A stretch of DNA of 22,142 nucleotides from an uncultured Desulfovibrio sp. GTDB taxonomy: Bacteria > Desulfobacterota > Desulfovibrionia > Desulfovibrionales > Desulfovibrionaceae. Each line of letters begins with the position of its first letter. Position 1 is the first letter of the stretch. Of the stretch, positions 1 to 6,700 are shown piece by piece. The stretch lies in NCBI GenBank assembly GCA_900547595.1, contig URHE01000029.1, forward strand, positions 1 to 22,142, in the 5' to 3' direction. A program made the position numbers and the translations under genes. The notes below the pieces were generated by a model. It searched no databases. It was not told the DNA's origin and was given only the letters and a program-made list of their open reading frames with translations.

Positions 1-219
1 GGCCTCCCCGTCCAGCGGCTCCATGGCGGCGCCCGCGGCGCAGAGGATGGCGCGCGTGCGTTCCACGTCCGCGCTTTCAAGGGTATGGCGCACGCGCGAT
101 TCCCCGTCGGCCAGGGCCGCGCCGATGAGATAGCGGTGCGAGAGGGACTTGGACGCCGGGGCCGGGATGACCACCGCCGCGCCGTCCGCGCCGGTGATGG
201 CTGCGCTGTGTTCCGTCAT
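1..219 (-). CDS. aroA: 3-phosphoshikimate 1-carboxyvinyltransferase (EPSP synthase), N-terminal part, cut by the window edge
   Basis: Only the first 73 codons are present; the gene continues beyond base 1. The translated start contains PASKSLSHRYLIGAALADG, matching the N-terminal EPSP synthase signature (the PxxKSxSxR segment whose Lys, Ser and Arg bind shikimate 3-phosphate), followed by a HTLESADVERTRAIL segment typical of the family. The enzyme transfers enolpyruvate from PEP to shikimate 3-phosphate in the cytoplasm, the sixth step of the shikimate pathway. The ATG lies one base after the pheA stop, so the two genes are almost certainly co-transcribed and translationally coupled as the fourth gene of the aromatic operon. 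The catalytic C-terminal residues cannot be checked here. Confidence 0.93.
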   Translation of the reverse strand, partial: MTEHSAAITGADGAAVVIPAPASKSLSHRYLIGAALADGESRVRHTLESADVERTRAILCAAGAAMEPLDGEA

Positions 220-220
220 T

Positions 221-1423
221 TCAGATACCTTCTTCATCGTCGTGGGCTCCGTTGTCCAGATTCATGCGGTCAAGCTGGGGCCCGGTGGGATAGGAGCCGA
301 GGATGCGAAAGCTCGTGCAGGCGTGCCCGAGCCGCCGGAGCAGGTCAGCATGCCGGGGATGATCCAGATCGCTCTCCACATCGGCGAAAAAGACGTATTT
401 GCCGAGCTGTCCGTGGAGCGGCCGCGATTCGAGCTTGCGCATATTGATGTCGTGCGCCGCCAGCAGTTCCAGCACGGCGGAGAGCGCCCCCGCCCTGTCC
501 GGAAGCGTGAACAGCAGCGAGGTCTTGTCCGCGCCCGCCTGATCCCCGGGGGTGGGCCGGGGCACCACGCCGGCGCGGGCGTTCGCCGTGCGCGGCGCGA
601 TGATGACAAAGCGCGTCCAGTTGCCGGGCTCGTCCTCGATGCGCCGGGCGAGAACGCCCAGGCCGAGCAGGTCCGCCAGCTTGCCGTTGCCGATGGCCGC
701 CGTGTCCGCCTCGGTCACGGCGCGCTCGGCGGCGGCCGCCGTGGATTCCACCGGCACCAGGGCCGCCGCGGGCAGATGCGCGCGCAGCCAGCCGCCGCAC
801 TGGGCCAGGGGCTGCGGGTGGGAATAGACGGTGCGGATTTTGGCCAGACTTTCCGCGCCGGAGAGCAGACAGTGGGAAATGCGCGAGAACAGTTCCGCCT
901 CAATGACCACGTCATGCTTGAGGAAGAGGTCAAAACTCACGCCCACCGTGCCCTGGAGGGAATTTTCCAGCGGCACCACGCCCAGCTCGCAGGCGCCGGA
1001 GCAGACCTCTTCAAAAACGCCCGCAATGTCCCGGCAGGGATGGAAGCGGGCCGCATGCCCCAGATATTCCACGCCCGCGAAGTAGGAAAAGGTCCCCTCC
1101 GGGCCCAGATAGGCCACGTTCTGCGGCCGCTGGAGCGCGCGCGAGGACGAAAGTATCTCGCGCCAGATGGCGCGCAGGTGCGGCTCCGGCAAGGCGCCGG
1201 GATTGCGCGCCGCTAGGGAGTCAAGCAGGTCCCGCTCCCGCAGGGGCTTGAAGATGATGCCCGGCGCCTCGGCCTTGATGCGGCCCACCTCGCGGCTCAG
1301 GGCCGCGCGCTGGTTGAAGAGCCGCAACAGCTCGCCGTCCACGGCATCGATCTCGCCCCTGATGGCCGCCAGGCGCGCGCTGCCCCCGGACGCGCCGCCG
1401 TTCTCGTGGTGTTGGGCGCCCAT
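221..1423 (-). CDS. pheA: Bifunctional chorismate mutase / prephenate dehydratase (P-protein)
   Basis: 400 residues. It converts chorismate to prephenate and then phenylpyruvate, the committed branch to phenylalanine. Domain order: an unusual Gly/Ala-rich tail (1-17), an AroQ-type chorismate mutase helix domain (about 18-95, with RAALSREVGRIK), a prephenate dehydratase domain starting at YLGPEGTFS (105-113) and carrying the hallmark TRF motif (270-272), then an ACT domain with GALS (312-315) and ESRP (332-335), the two segments that bind L-Phe for feedback inhibition. The enzyme is therefore predicted to be Phe-inhibited, matching the Phe-rich leader peptide of the operon. A GGGAGG ribosome site precedes the ATG. 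It lies 2 bases after the DQS II gene and 1 base before aroA. Confidence 0.96.
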   Translation of the reverse strand: MGAQHHENGGASGGSARLAAIRGEIDAVDGELLRLFNQRAALSREVGRIKAEAPGIIFKPLRERDLLDSLAARNPGALPEPHLRAIWREILSSSRALQRPQNVAYLGPEGTFSYFAGVEYLGHAARFHPCRDIAGVFEEVCSGACELGVVPLENSLQGTVGVSFDLFLKHDVVIEAELFSRISHCLLSGAESLAKIRTVYSHPQPLAQCGGWLRAHLPAAALVPVESTAAAAERAVTEADTAAIGNGKLADLLGLGVLARRIEDEPGNWTRFVIIAPRTANARAGVVPRPTPGDQAGADKTSLLFTLPDRAGALSAVLELLAAHDINMRKLESRPLHGQLGKYVFFADVESDLDHPRHADLLRRLGHACTSFRILGSYPTGPQLDRMNLDNGAHDDEEGI

Positions 1424-1425
1424 GC

Positions 1426-2421
1426 TCAGACCTCCCGGATGTCTTCGGCAACGCGCATGCCGAAATGCCGCCCCGCTCCGCCCGCGGCGTCGTCCACCCG
1501 GCAGAGCACCTCGTCGCCGGGCGCGAGCGTCACCACACTCACCGGCGCGCCCGCAGGCGTCACCAGGCGGATGGTCTCCGCATTCTGGAGAAAGACCGCG
1601 CCCCGGCGCGGGCCGTCCGCCGCCGCCACCTCCGCCTCGATGAGCAGCATGGGGCGCACCTCGATCTTGACGCGCCCGAGCGTGACGACCGTGGTGTCGC
1701 CGTCGGCGTCCGCCACCAGCACCTCCTGCCCGGCGCGCAGTTCGCCGAGATAGGTGGTGCGGTCATGCGGCAGGCGCACATAGGCATGCACCGCGCCCGC
1801 ATTGACGCGGAAGGGCCGGGCCGCCACATATTCGTTATGCTCGGTCTCGGCATGCACCAGAAAGGTGAAGGCGCTGGAATTGCCCACCAGCATGCCCTGG
1901 CCGCGCCGCAAAAGGGAGAGCGTGTCCGCGCAGACGCGGTGCCCCAGGCCCACGGCCTCCACCCGCGTGACGCGCGCGGGCACAAGCCGCTCCCGGCCCT
2001 GGGCGAGCTTGCACCGGGCCACGATGGCCTTGAGTTCGCCCGCTGCCGTGACCGGAACGACGATGCCGGCCACGCCGCGTTCCAGAATGCCCGCCGCCAG
2101 CTGGGCGGCGGTGAGATCCGCCGCTTCGGCCAGCACGGCGTCGCTCTGGGCCAGCAGGTTCTCCACCGGGATGACCTCCCAGCCGGAAGCCAGCACCACC
2201 CGTTCCCCGGCGCGGATGCGGGCCAGGGCGTCCTCCTCGTCGGCCTTGGCGGTCAGGGTGACGCGCGGCGTCTCCTCGTCGGCCCAGACCTCGCACCGCG
2301 CGAGCGACGCCGCCTGCGCCGCGTCCCCGGCGGGCACGATGACGCCGTCCACCCCCGACTCCAGCGCCAGAGTGAGGGCGGCCTTGTCATAGGGCACACA
2401 GCGGAAATAGATGCGCGCCAT
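1426..2421 (-). CDS. 3-dehydroquinate synthase II (archaeal-type)
   Basis: 331 residues of the DHQ synthase II family (AroB-prime). In the alternative entry to the shikimate pathway it oxidatively deaminates and cyclises 2-amino-3,7-dideoxy-D-threo-hept-6-ulosonate, with NAD+, to 3-dehydroquinate, replacing AroG and AroB. Supporting motifs are GLGHRVCADT, GQGMLVGNSSAFTFLVHAE and RPFRVNAGAVHAYV, all conserved in the archaeal enzymes. The product of the gene just upstream (ADH synthase) is its substrate source, and the two genes are 2 bases apart. The pathway is known from archaea and from Desulfovibrio-type bacteria, which is one reason for the taxonomic suggestion. Start is the ATG 2 bases past the upstream stop. 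Confidence 0.95.
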   Translation of the reverse strand: MARIYFRCVPYDKAALTLALESGVDGVIVPAGDAAQAASLARCEVWADEETPRVTLTAKADEEDALARIRAGERVVLASGWEVIPVENLLAQSDAVLAEAADLTAAQLAAGILERGVAGIVVPVTAAGELKAIVARCKLAQGRERLVPARVTRVEAVGLGHRVCADTLSLLRRGQGMLVGNSSAFTFLVHAETEHNEYVAARPFRVNAGAVHAYVRLPHDRTTYLGELRAGQEVLVADADGDTTVVTLGRVKIEVRPMLLIEAEVAAADGPRRGAVFLQNAETIRLVTPAGAPVSVVTLAPGDEVLCRVDDAAGGAGRHFGMRVAEDIREV

Positions 2422-2423
2422 GG

Positions 2424-3224
2424 TTAGTCTTCCCCCACGATCTCAAGGGCCTGCTCCACCGTGGCGTTTTCATGCACAATGGCGCGCAGCGCCCGCACCA
2501 GCTCCACCCGGCGCGGATGCTGGAAAACATTGCGGCCCATGGAAATGCCCGCGCCGCCCGCCTTGAGGGAATCCGACACCATCTGGAGTATCTCGCGGTT
2601 GGAATCCATGCGCTCGCCGCCCGCGATGACCACGGGCACGCAGCACCCGGCCACCACATCGGCGAAGCTTTCGATGTCGCCGGTGTAGGAGACCTTGACG
2701 ATGTCCGCGCCCAGCTCCACGCCCACGCGGGCGCAATGGGCGATGGCCGCCGGATCGAAGCTGTTCTTCACCTGCGGGCCGCGCGCGTAGACCATGGCCA
2801 GCAGGGGCATGTGCCAGTTGTCGCAGGCTTCGGCCACCCTGCCCATGTCGCGGAGCATGTCGCGCTCGTTGACGTCGCCCAGGTTGATATGCACCGAAAC
2901 GGCGTCCGCCCCGTGCTTGAGCCCCTCTTCCACGGTGCCCACCAGGGTTTTGGTATTGCCATTGGGCGACAGGGCGGTGGAGGCGGAGAGATGGACGATG
3001 AGGCCGATGTCCTTGCCCGCGCTGCGGTGCGAGCAGCGCACCAGGCCCTTGTGCATGAGGACGGCGTCCGCTCCGGCCTTGGCCATGTCATTGACGGTCT
3101 CGCGCATGTCGATGAGGCCGTCCACAAGGCCCATGGTCACGCCATGATCCATGGGGACGATGATGGTCCGGCCGGTGGTGCGGTTGAGGATGCGTTCCAT
3201 ACGGACCTGTTTGCCGAGGTACAT
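2424..3224 (-). CDS. 2-amino-3,7-dideoxy-D-threo-hept-6-ulosonate (ADH) synthase, class I aldolase fold
   Basis: 266 residues of the DeoC/FbaB aldolase family. ADH synthase (AroA-prime) performs an aldol/transaldol reaction between a 6-deoxy-5-ketofructose phosphate-type donor and L-aspartate semialdehyde, giving the substrate of DQS II. Visible features: PMDHGVTMG (Asp26-His27), the catalytic-region MVYARGP (Tyr146), the Schiff-base lysine in IVKVSYTGD (Lys177) and the C-terminal phosphate-binding ISMGRNVFQ. Fructose-bisphosphate aldolase class I is the main alternative; adjacency to DQS II and pheA makes ADH synthase far more likely. It is the first structural gene of the operon; AAGGAG lies just upstream of the ATG, and a leader attenuator lies 5-prime of that. 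Confidence 0.93.
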   Translation of the reverse strand: MYLGKQVRMERILNRTTGRTIIVPMDHGVTMGLVDGLIDMRETVNDMAKAGADAVLMHKGLVRCSHRSAGKDIGLIVHLSASTALSPNGNTKTLVGTVEEGLKHGADAVSVHINLGDVNERDMLRDMGRVAEACDNWHMPLLAMVYARGPQVKNSFDPAAIAHCARVGVELGADIVKVSYTGDIESFADVVAGCCVPVVIAGGERMDSNREILQMVSDSLKAGGAGISMGRNVFQHPRRVELVRALRAIVHENATVEQALEIVGED

Positions 3225-3275
3225 GGGAAGACTCCTTGCGTTTGCCCGCCAGCGCCGGACCGGGACCGGCGGAAC

Positions 3276-3309
3276 AAAAAAAGGGCCGCCGGCATATGCC
3301 CGCGGCCCT
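3276..3309 (-). terminator. Rho-independent terminator (attenuator) in the leader of the aromatic operon
   Basis: On the minus strand an 8-bp stem, AGGGCCGC with GCGGCCCT (arms 3309-3302 and 3289-3282), is closed after one C-C-facing mismatch by an inner GGC/GCC stem with an AUAU loop, and is followed at once by a run of seven T residues (3282-3276). It lies between the stop of the leader peptide and the start of the ADH synthase gene, so it would end transcription before the first structural gene unless disrupted. Its upstream arm is shared with the antiterminator. Confidence 0.9.
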
Positions 3310-3356
3310 GAACTTCACGTTGGCGGCGATATGACGTCAGCGCAGTTCCCGGCCGC
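3302..3356 (-). promoter_or_regulatory. Antiterminator stem mutually exclusive with the leader terminator
   Basis: The segment GCGGCCGGGAACT (3356-3344) can pair with AGTTCAGGGCCGC (3314-3302): 6 bp, a 2x2 internal loop, then 5 bp. The 3-prime arm contains the whole upstream arm of the terminator (3309-3302), so only one of the two structures can form. The 5-prime arm lies in the last codons of the leader peptide (Cys-Gly-Arg-Glu-Leu), where a ribosome reaching the stop codon would mask it. The pairing was found by eye; energies were not computed. Confidence 0.8.
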
Positions 3357-3438
3357 AAGCTCCCATAAAGTACGCAAAGAACCGGCGGTCAGCGCCGGTG
3401 ACGTACTGGAAAGCTGCGGGGAAACGAACGCTCGACAT
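3337..3438 (-). CDS. Phe/Tyr-rich leader peptide of the aromatic operon (33 aa)
   Basis: A short frame with GGAG at 3448-3445, ATG at 3438-3436 and TGA at 3339-3337. It encodes 33 residues with Phe at 6, 10, 20, 21 and 24 and Tyr at 12 and 23; the dense cluster is RRFFAYF (18-24). Seven aromatic residues of 33, with no Trp, fits a sensor of charged tRNA-Phe and possibly tRNA-Tyr. It is placed between a promoter and a terminator/antiterminator pair, directly upstream of genes for common aromatic and Phe synthesis. The peptide itself probably has no function beyond being translated. It is too short to be found by ordinary gene callers. Confidence 0.85.
   Translation of the reverse strand: MSSVRFPAAFQYVTGADRRFFAYFMGACGRELR
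3369..3407 (-). promoter_or_regulatory. Pause/protector hairpin within the leader coding region
   Basis: Minus-strand AGTACG (3407-3402) pairs with CGTACT (3374-3369), and inside it ACCGGCG (3399-3393) pairs perfectly with CGCCGGT (3387-3381) around a CTGAC loop. The 3-prime half covers the FF-A-Y-F codons of the leader. In classic attenuators such a 1:2 hairpin pauses RNA polymerase so that the first ribosome can catch up. A ribosome stalled at the Phe codons would melt it while leaving the antiterminator arm at 3356-3344 free. Confidence 0.7.
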
Positions 3439-3456
3439 AAAAAACTCCGTGTTTTG

Positions 3457-3486
3457 TGAATAGCTTCGCCGGCCTTTGCCTGTCAA
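3457..3486 (-). promoter_or_regulatory. Sigma70-type promoter of the aromatic operon leader
   Basis: A perfect -35 TTGACA (3486-3481) is followed after 18 bases by TATTCA (3462-3457), a 4/6 match to TATAAT. The expected start of transcription is close to 3450, only about 12 bases before the leader-peptide ATG, so the transcript would begin almost at its ribosome binding site. The promoter sits within 44 bases of the end of the channel-like gene. Confidence 0.7.
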
Positions 3487-3529
3487 GATTTTTTTGCCGT
3501 TGCCGCCCAAAAAGTCCGTCCCGCCCGCA

Positions 3530-4282
3530 TCACTGCTGTTTCTGCCCCGACGCGCTCCCCTTGAGCTTATGGTTGTACATGGTGATCATCTGCCCGAAAT
3601 AGACGGTGAACAGCGGGAACATGATGAGGCCGAGCAGCGAAAGGACCAGCCCCAGGATCATGCCGATGGGCGTCACCGGGTTGATGTAGCAGCCCACCGT
3701 TGAGGCGTTCATGCCGGACCACCACTGGGCATACCAGAAATTCTTGACAGCCGGGTTCACCGCCTTTTCGGCCACATAGAAGATCAGGCCGGACATATAG
3801 ATGATGGGCACCAGCACGAGCAGATAGGAGGCAAAGACCGTGGAGGCGAGCGTCTCCGTCACATAGGTCACCACCATGACGAGCGCCACGATGCCCCGCA
3901 CGATGGGGACGAAGCAGATGTAGGAAAGGAGTTCGTGGCTGACGAGCAGATTATATTGCTCGATGATATTCAGGTACGGGATGGAAATGAACAGAAAGGG
4001 AAAGGAAAGGACAAAAAATCTCAGTTTATGCTTCGAGATAATGAACCGGTACAGATACTCCGCGAGAAAAACAAGGCACACATAAAACTGATATTCCATA
4101 TAGGTGGAGTTCTCGAGATAATCAACGCCACGATAGGTATCTATCGAGATAAAGGCGATCAGCCCGAACGAAAGGACCAGCACAAGGAAGTTCAAAAAGC
4201 GCGGCAGCTTTTCCGACCAGAAGGGATGCCCCGTTTTCGGGGCGGCATCGGCGGTTGCGGCGCCCGTTGCATCTGTCGCCAT
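3530..4282 (-). CDS. Six-helix ion-channel-like membrane protein with atypical pore filter, last gene of the urease cluster
   Basis: About 250 residues if started at the ATG at 4282, preceded by AGAGG at a good distance (a GTG at 4291 is possible). Hydrophobic segments fit S1 (about 30-49), S2 (65-85), S3 (88-110), a poorly charged S4-like stretch with one Arg (PIVRGIVALVMVV), S5 (VFASYLLVLVPIIYMSG) and S6 (MILGLVLSLLGLIMFPLF). Between S5 and S6 lies a re-entrant pore region, WWSGMNASTVGCYINPVTPIG, that resembles voltage-gated-like K+ channels, where one expects TVGYGD followed by PVTxxG. Here the filter reads TVGC (195-198) then Tyr-Ile-Asn. Selectivity is therefore uncertain: K+, ammonium or a nonselective cation pore are possible. 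It follows the MFS gene by 20 bases and is likely in the urease operon. Function is inference. Confidence 0.72.
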   Translation of the reverse strand: MATDATGAATADAAPKTGHPFWSEKLPRFLNFLVLVLSFGLIAFISIDTYRGVDYLENSTYMEYQFYVCLVFLAEYLYRFIISKHKLRFFVLSFPFLFISIPYLNIIEQYNLLVSHELLSYICFVPIVRGIVALVMVVTYVTETLASTVFASYLLVLVPIIYMSGLIFYVAEKAVNPAVKNFWYAQWWSGMNASTVGCYINPVTPIGMILGLVLSLLGLIMFPLFTVYFGQMITMYNHKLKGSASGQKQQ

Positions 4283-4302
4283 GATAGTCACCTCTGACTG
4301 CT

Positions 4303-5646
4303 TTACAGAAGTTTCAAGCGCTTGCCATAGACAAACGTCACCGCCGCCCCCACAAGCTGCACCGCGATGGAAACCTGGAGCACAGCGGCGATGCCCCCCC
4401 GGCTCAGGAGGGCGGGCATGAAGAACACGCCCAGAATGGCCCCCAGCTTGCCCAGCATGGCGGCAATGCCCATGCCGGCCCCGCGTTCCGCCACCGGATA
4501 GATTTTCGAGGGAATGATGAAGGTGACGAGGTGCGGGCCCGCGTTGAGCGCCGTTTCAAAGACCACAAAGCCGAAAAGGCTGACCCAGACGGGCCAGCCC
4601 CGCAGGTGGGCCGCCAGCAGGATGCCCAGCGCGCAGGCGCAGAGCACGAAGCCCCAGCCCATGAGCCGGACAATATTCACCTTGTGGAGAATGGCAAGGC
4701 CAAGGGCGAAACCGGCGCCGATGAAAATGTTGATGAAGATGGTGGTGCGCACGGAATCCAGCACCTTGGGCACGCCCGCGCCCACCTCGCCCTGAAGGCC
4801 CAGCGCCATGACGAGGATGGGCAGGAAAACGCCGAAGCCGTAGACGCCCAGGCCCTCGCAGGCCCAGGAGACGCCGCTGAAAATGACCTTTTCCAGATTT
4901 TCGCCCGCGAACATGCGCGTCCAGGGCACAGGGGCGCCCGCCTCGCCGGACGGAAGCGGCAGGGCCTCGGCATGCGGTCCCAGAAAGGCTCTGGCCGCCC
5001 GCTGGGCTTCGGCCCGCTTTCCCCTCGCCATGAGCCAGCGCGGGCTCTGATACCAGCGGATCCTGAGCGCGAAGGCCACCAGGCCGAGACCCCCGACGAA
5101 GAGGATCAGATCGGGCCAGACAGCGGCGGAAGGATCGGCCCTCAGGAGGAAGTACCCCGCCGCCGCGCCGCCCACAAAGCCCAGGGAACAGGTGGCCTTG
5201 GCAAGGCCCACAAAAAAGCTCTCCCAGCGCGCGGGCATGATCTCGGAGATATAGCCCGAATCCAGGCTGTAGCCCCCGCCCACCCCCAGGCCGATGACAA
5301 ACAGAAAGACGGCGAGCGCCCAGACGCTGCCGGACGCGTAGACGCCCGCCGAACCGGCGGCGATGATGAGCGGGCACAGCCGGAACCAGAAGAGGTAGCC
5401 CATGGCGTCCATGAGCCTGCCGATGACAAGGGAGCCCGCGGCGATGCCGACGAGGCCGGCGGCGCCCAGGATGCCCTGGTCCAGGGCGCTCAGATGGGGA
5501 GAGCCCAGAAGCAGGATGAGCGGGATGATGACGCCCACGACGGTGGACAGCGCGGCGCCGATGAGCTGCTCCAGCGAAGCGACCGCAAAGATGTACCAGT
5601 GCCGCGCCCGCAGCGGCATGCGCGCAAGGGGGATGGACGTGTTCAC
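4303..5646 (-). CDS. MFS transporter, sugar-porter-like, in the urease cluster
   Basis: About 447 residues from a GTG at 5646 (GGGAG 8 bases upstream); the open frame extends further 5-prime, but that part overlaps the urea-channel gene and has no MFS character. Typical MFS marks: GRLMDAMGYLFWFRLCP (loop 2-3), a GLGVGGGYSLDSGYISEIMPARWES stretch resembling the fourth/fifth helix region of sugar porters, then YQSPRWLMARGKRAEA at the central loop (the family has PESPRWL), and six further hydrophobic segments. It would be an inner-membrane proton-coupled carrier. The substrate cannot be read from the sequence. It is 25 bases after the urea channel gene, so it might move urea, an amide, nickel-chelate or a metabolite linked to ammonia assimilation, none of which is shown. 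Confidence 0.85.
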   Translation of the reverse strand: MNTSIPLARMPLRARHWYIFAVASLEQLIGAALSTVVGVIIPLILLLGSPHLSALDQGILGAAGLVGIAAGSLVIGRLMDAMGYLFWFRLCPLIIAAGSAGVYASGSVWALAVFLFVIGLGVGGGYSLDSGYISEIMPARWESFFVGLAKATCSLGFVGGAAAGYFLLRADPSAAVWPDLILFVGGLGLVAFALRIRWYQSPRWLMARGKRAEAQRAARAFLGPHAEALPLPSGEAGAPVPWTRMFAGENLEKVIFSGVSWACEGLGVYGFGVFLPILVMALGLQGEVGAGVPKVLDSVRTTIFINIFIGAGFALGLAILHKVNIVRLMGWGFVLCACALGILLAAHLRGWPVWVSLFGFVVFETALNAGPHLVTFIIPSKIYPVAERGAGMGIAAMLGKLGAILGVFFMPALLSRGGIAAVLQVSIAVQLVGAAVTFVYGKRLKLL

Positions 5647-5671
5647 AGACAGGGCTCCCGATGGTGCGGCA

Positions 5672-6682
5672 TCACTGCTGCTTCCCCTTCTTCTTCCAGT
5701 CCCGCATGTCGGGCTGCGCCTGTTCATCCAGCTTGTAGAGCGGCAGCAGGAACATCCAGGTGGCGATGCAGAACGGCGCCGTGAGGGTGGGGATGCCCCA
5801 GGGCGCCACGAGCGTGTCCATGCCGGCCTGGATGAATACTGTGGCCACAACGGCGGCCGCGGCCCACAGAGCGCTCTTCCAGTTGACCCTGTAGAAGGTG
5901 GTGCCCACGGCGATGCCGGTCAGCACGGGGCTGAAGCCGAACAGCCCCGCCGTGACGTCCGCCGGGTCCGCGGCAAAGCTCACGGCAACGAGGAGGGCGA
6001 GCGCCGAGGACGCCGCAGCATAGACCGCCGCCCAGACGCTGCACACGGCGAGCCCCGCCAGGAAGATGAGCCCGGTAATGGCATCATTGATGAGAAATAC
6101 CTGGGAAATGCCCTTCAGCCAGTACGTCGCGAACGCCGCGAGGCTCCAGTCGATCTGGCCGCCGATGTGGACGACAAGGGCCGGCGTGTCCATGTCGGCC
6201 AGCGGGGTGGCTGTCAGCACCCGCGCGGAGAGCAGGAATATCCACGTCAGAAAGACAAAGGGAAAGGTCAGGGAATTGATCTTGAACTGGGCCGTCACGT
6301 TGTTGAAGCCGCGCCGCATCCAGGTGGTGAGCATGGCGCAGCAGACAAGGCTCACCCACATGAGCGGCACAGGGGCCAGAAAGGTGGGAAAGGCGCAGCC
6401 CACCAGAATGCCGTTGAAGCCCCAGAGGCCGTCCCGGCCATCCTCCACATGCACGCCCAGAAGCCAGCCCGCGAGGGACGAGGCCAAAAGCCCCAGAACG
6501 GCCCCCCATGCCACCTGGGGGGCGGAGGCGCTGTAGGCGCCCCAGAAAATGCCCGCAAGAAACAGAAGTCCCGACCAGGCGCTTTGCTGAAACATCACCT
6601 GGCCGCTGCCGCGCAACAGCGCCCGCGCGGCTCCCTTGAGCGAAAAGGCGTAGGACGCCCCCTCAGCGGTCTGCATGTCCAT
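5672..6682 (-). CDS. Urea channel, UT (SLC14) family
   Basis: 336 residues from the ATG at 6682, which has GAGGTG just upstream; a GTG at 6694 and an ATG at 6676 are alternatives. The protein has the internally duplicated UT layout: a first half with DGRDGLWGFNGILVGCAF and NSLTFPFVFLTW, and a second half with VTAGLFGFSPVLTGIAVG and IPTLTAPFCIATW. The family, structurally characterised from Desulfovibrio vulgaris and mammals, forms trimeric channels that let urea flow down its gradient across the inner membrane. Its place 18 bases after ureD links uptake to the urease encoded upstream. The C-terminal tail is charged (KLDEQAQPDMRDWKKKGK). Confidence 0.93.
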   Translation of the reverse strand: MDMQTAEGASYAFSLKGAARALLRGSGQVMFQQSAWSGLLFLAGIFWGAYSASAPQVAWGAVLGLLASSLAGWLLGVHVEDGRDGLWGFNGILVGCAFPTFLAPVPLMWVSLVCCAMLTTWMRRGFNNVTAQFKINSLTFPFVFLTWIFLLSARVLTATPLADMDTPALVVHIGGQIDWSLAAFATYWLKGISQVFLINDAITGLIFLAGLAVCSVWAAVYAAASSALALLVAVSFAADPADVTAGLFGFSPVLTGIAVGTTFYRVNWKSALWAAAAVVATVFIQAGMDTLVAPWGIPTLTAPFCIATWMFLLPLYKLDEQAQPDMRDWKKKGKQQ

Positions 6683-6700
6683 GTCGCACCTCACAGCGTC

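Noticed and set aside
5647..5850. N-terminal 68-residue extension of the MFS carrier
   Set aside because: It overlaps the urea channel gene, is Arg/Ser/Pro-rich shadow sequence, and a GTG with GGGAG exists at 5646.
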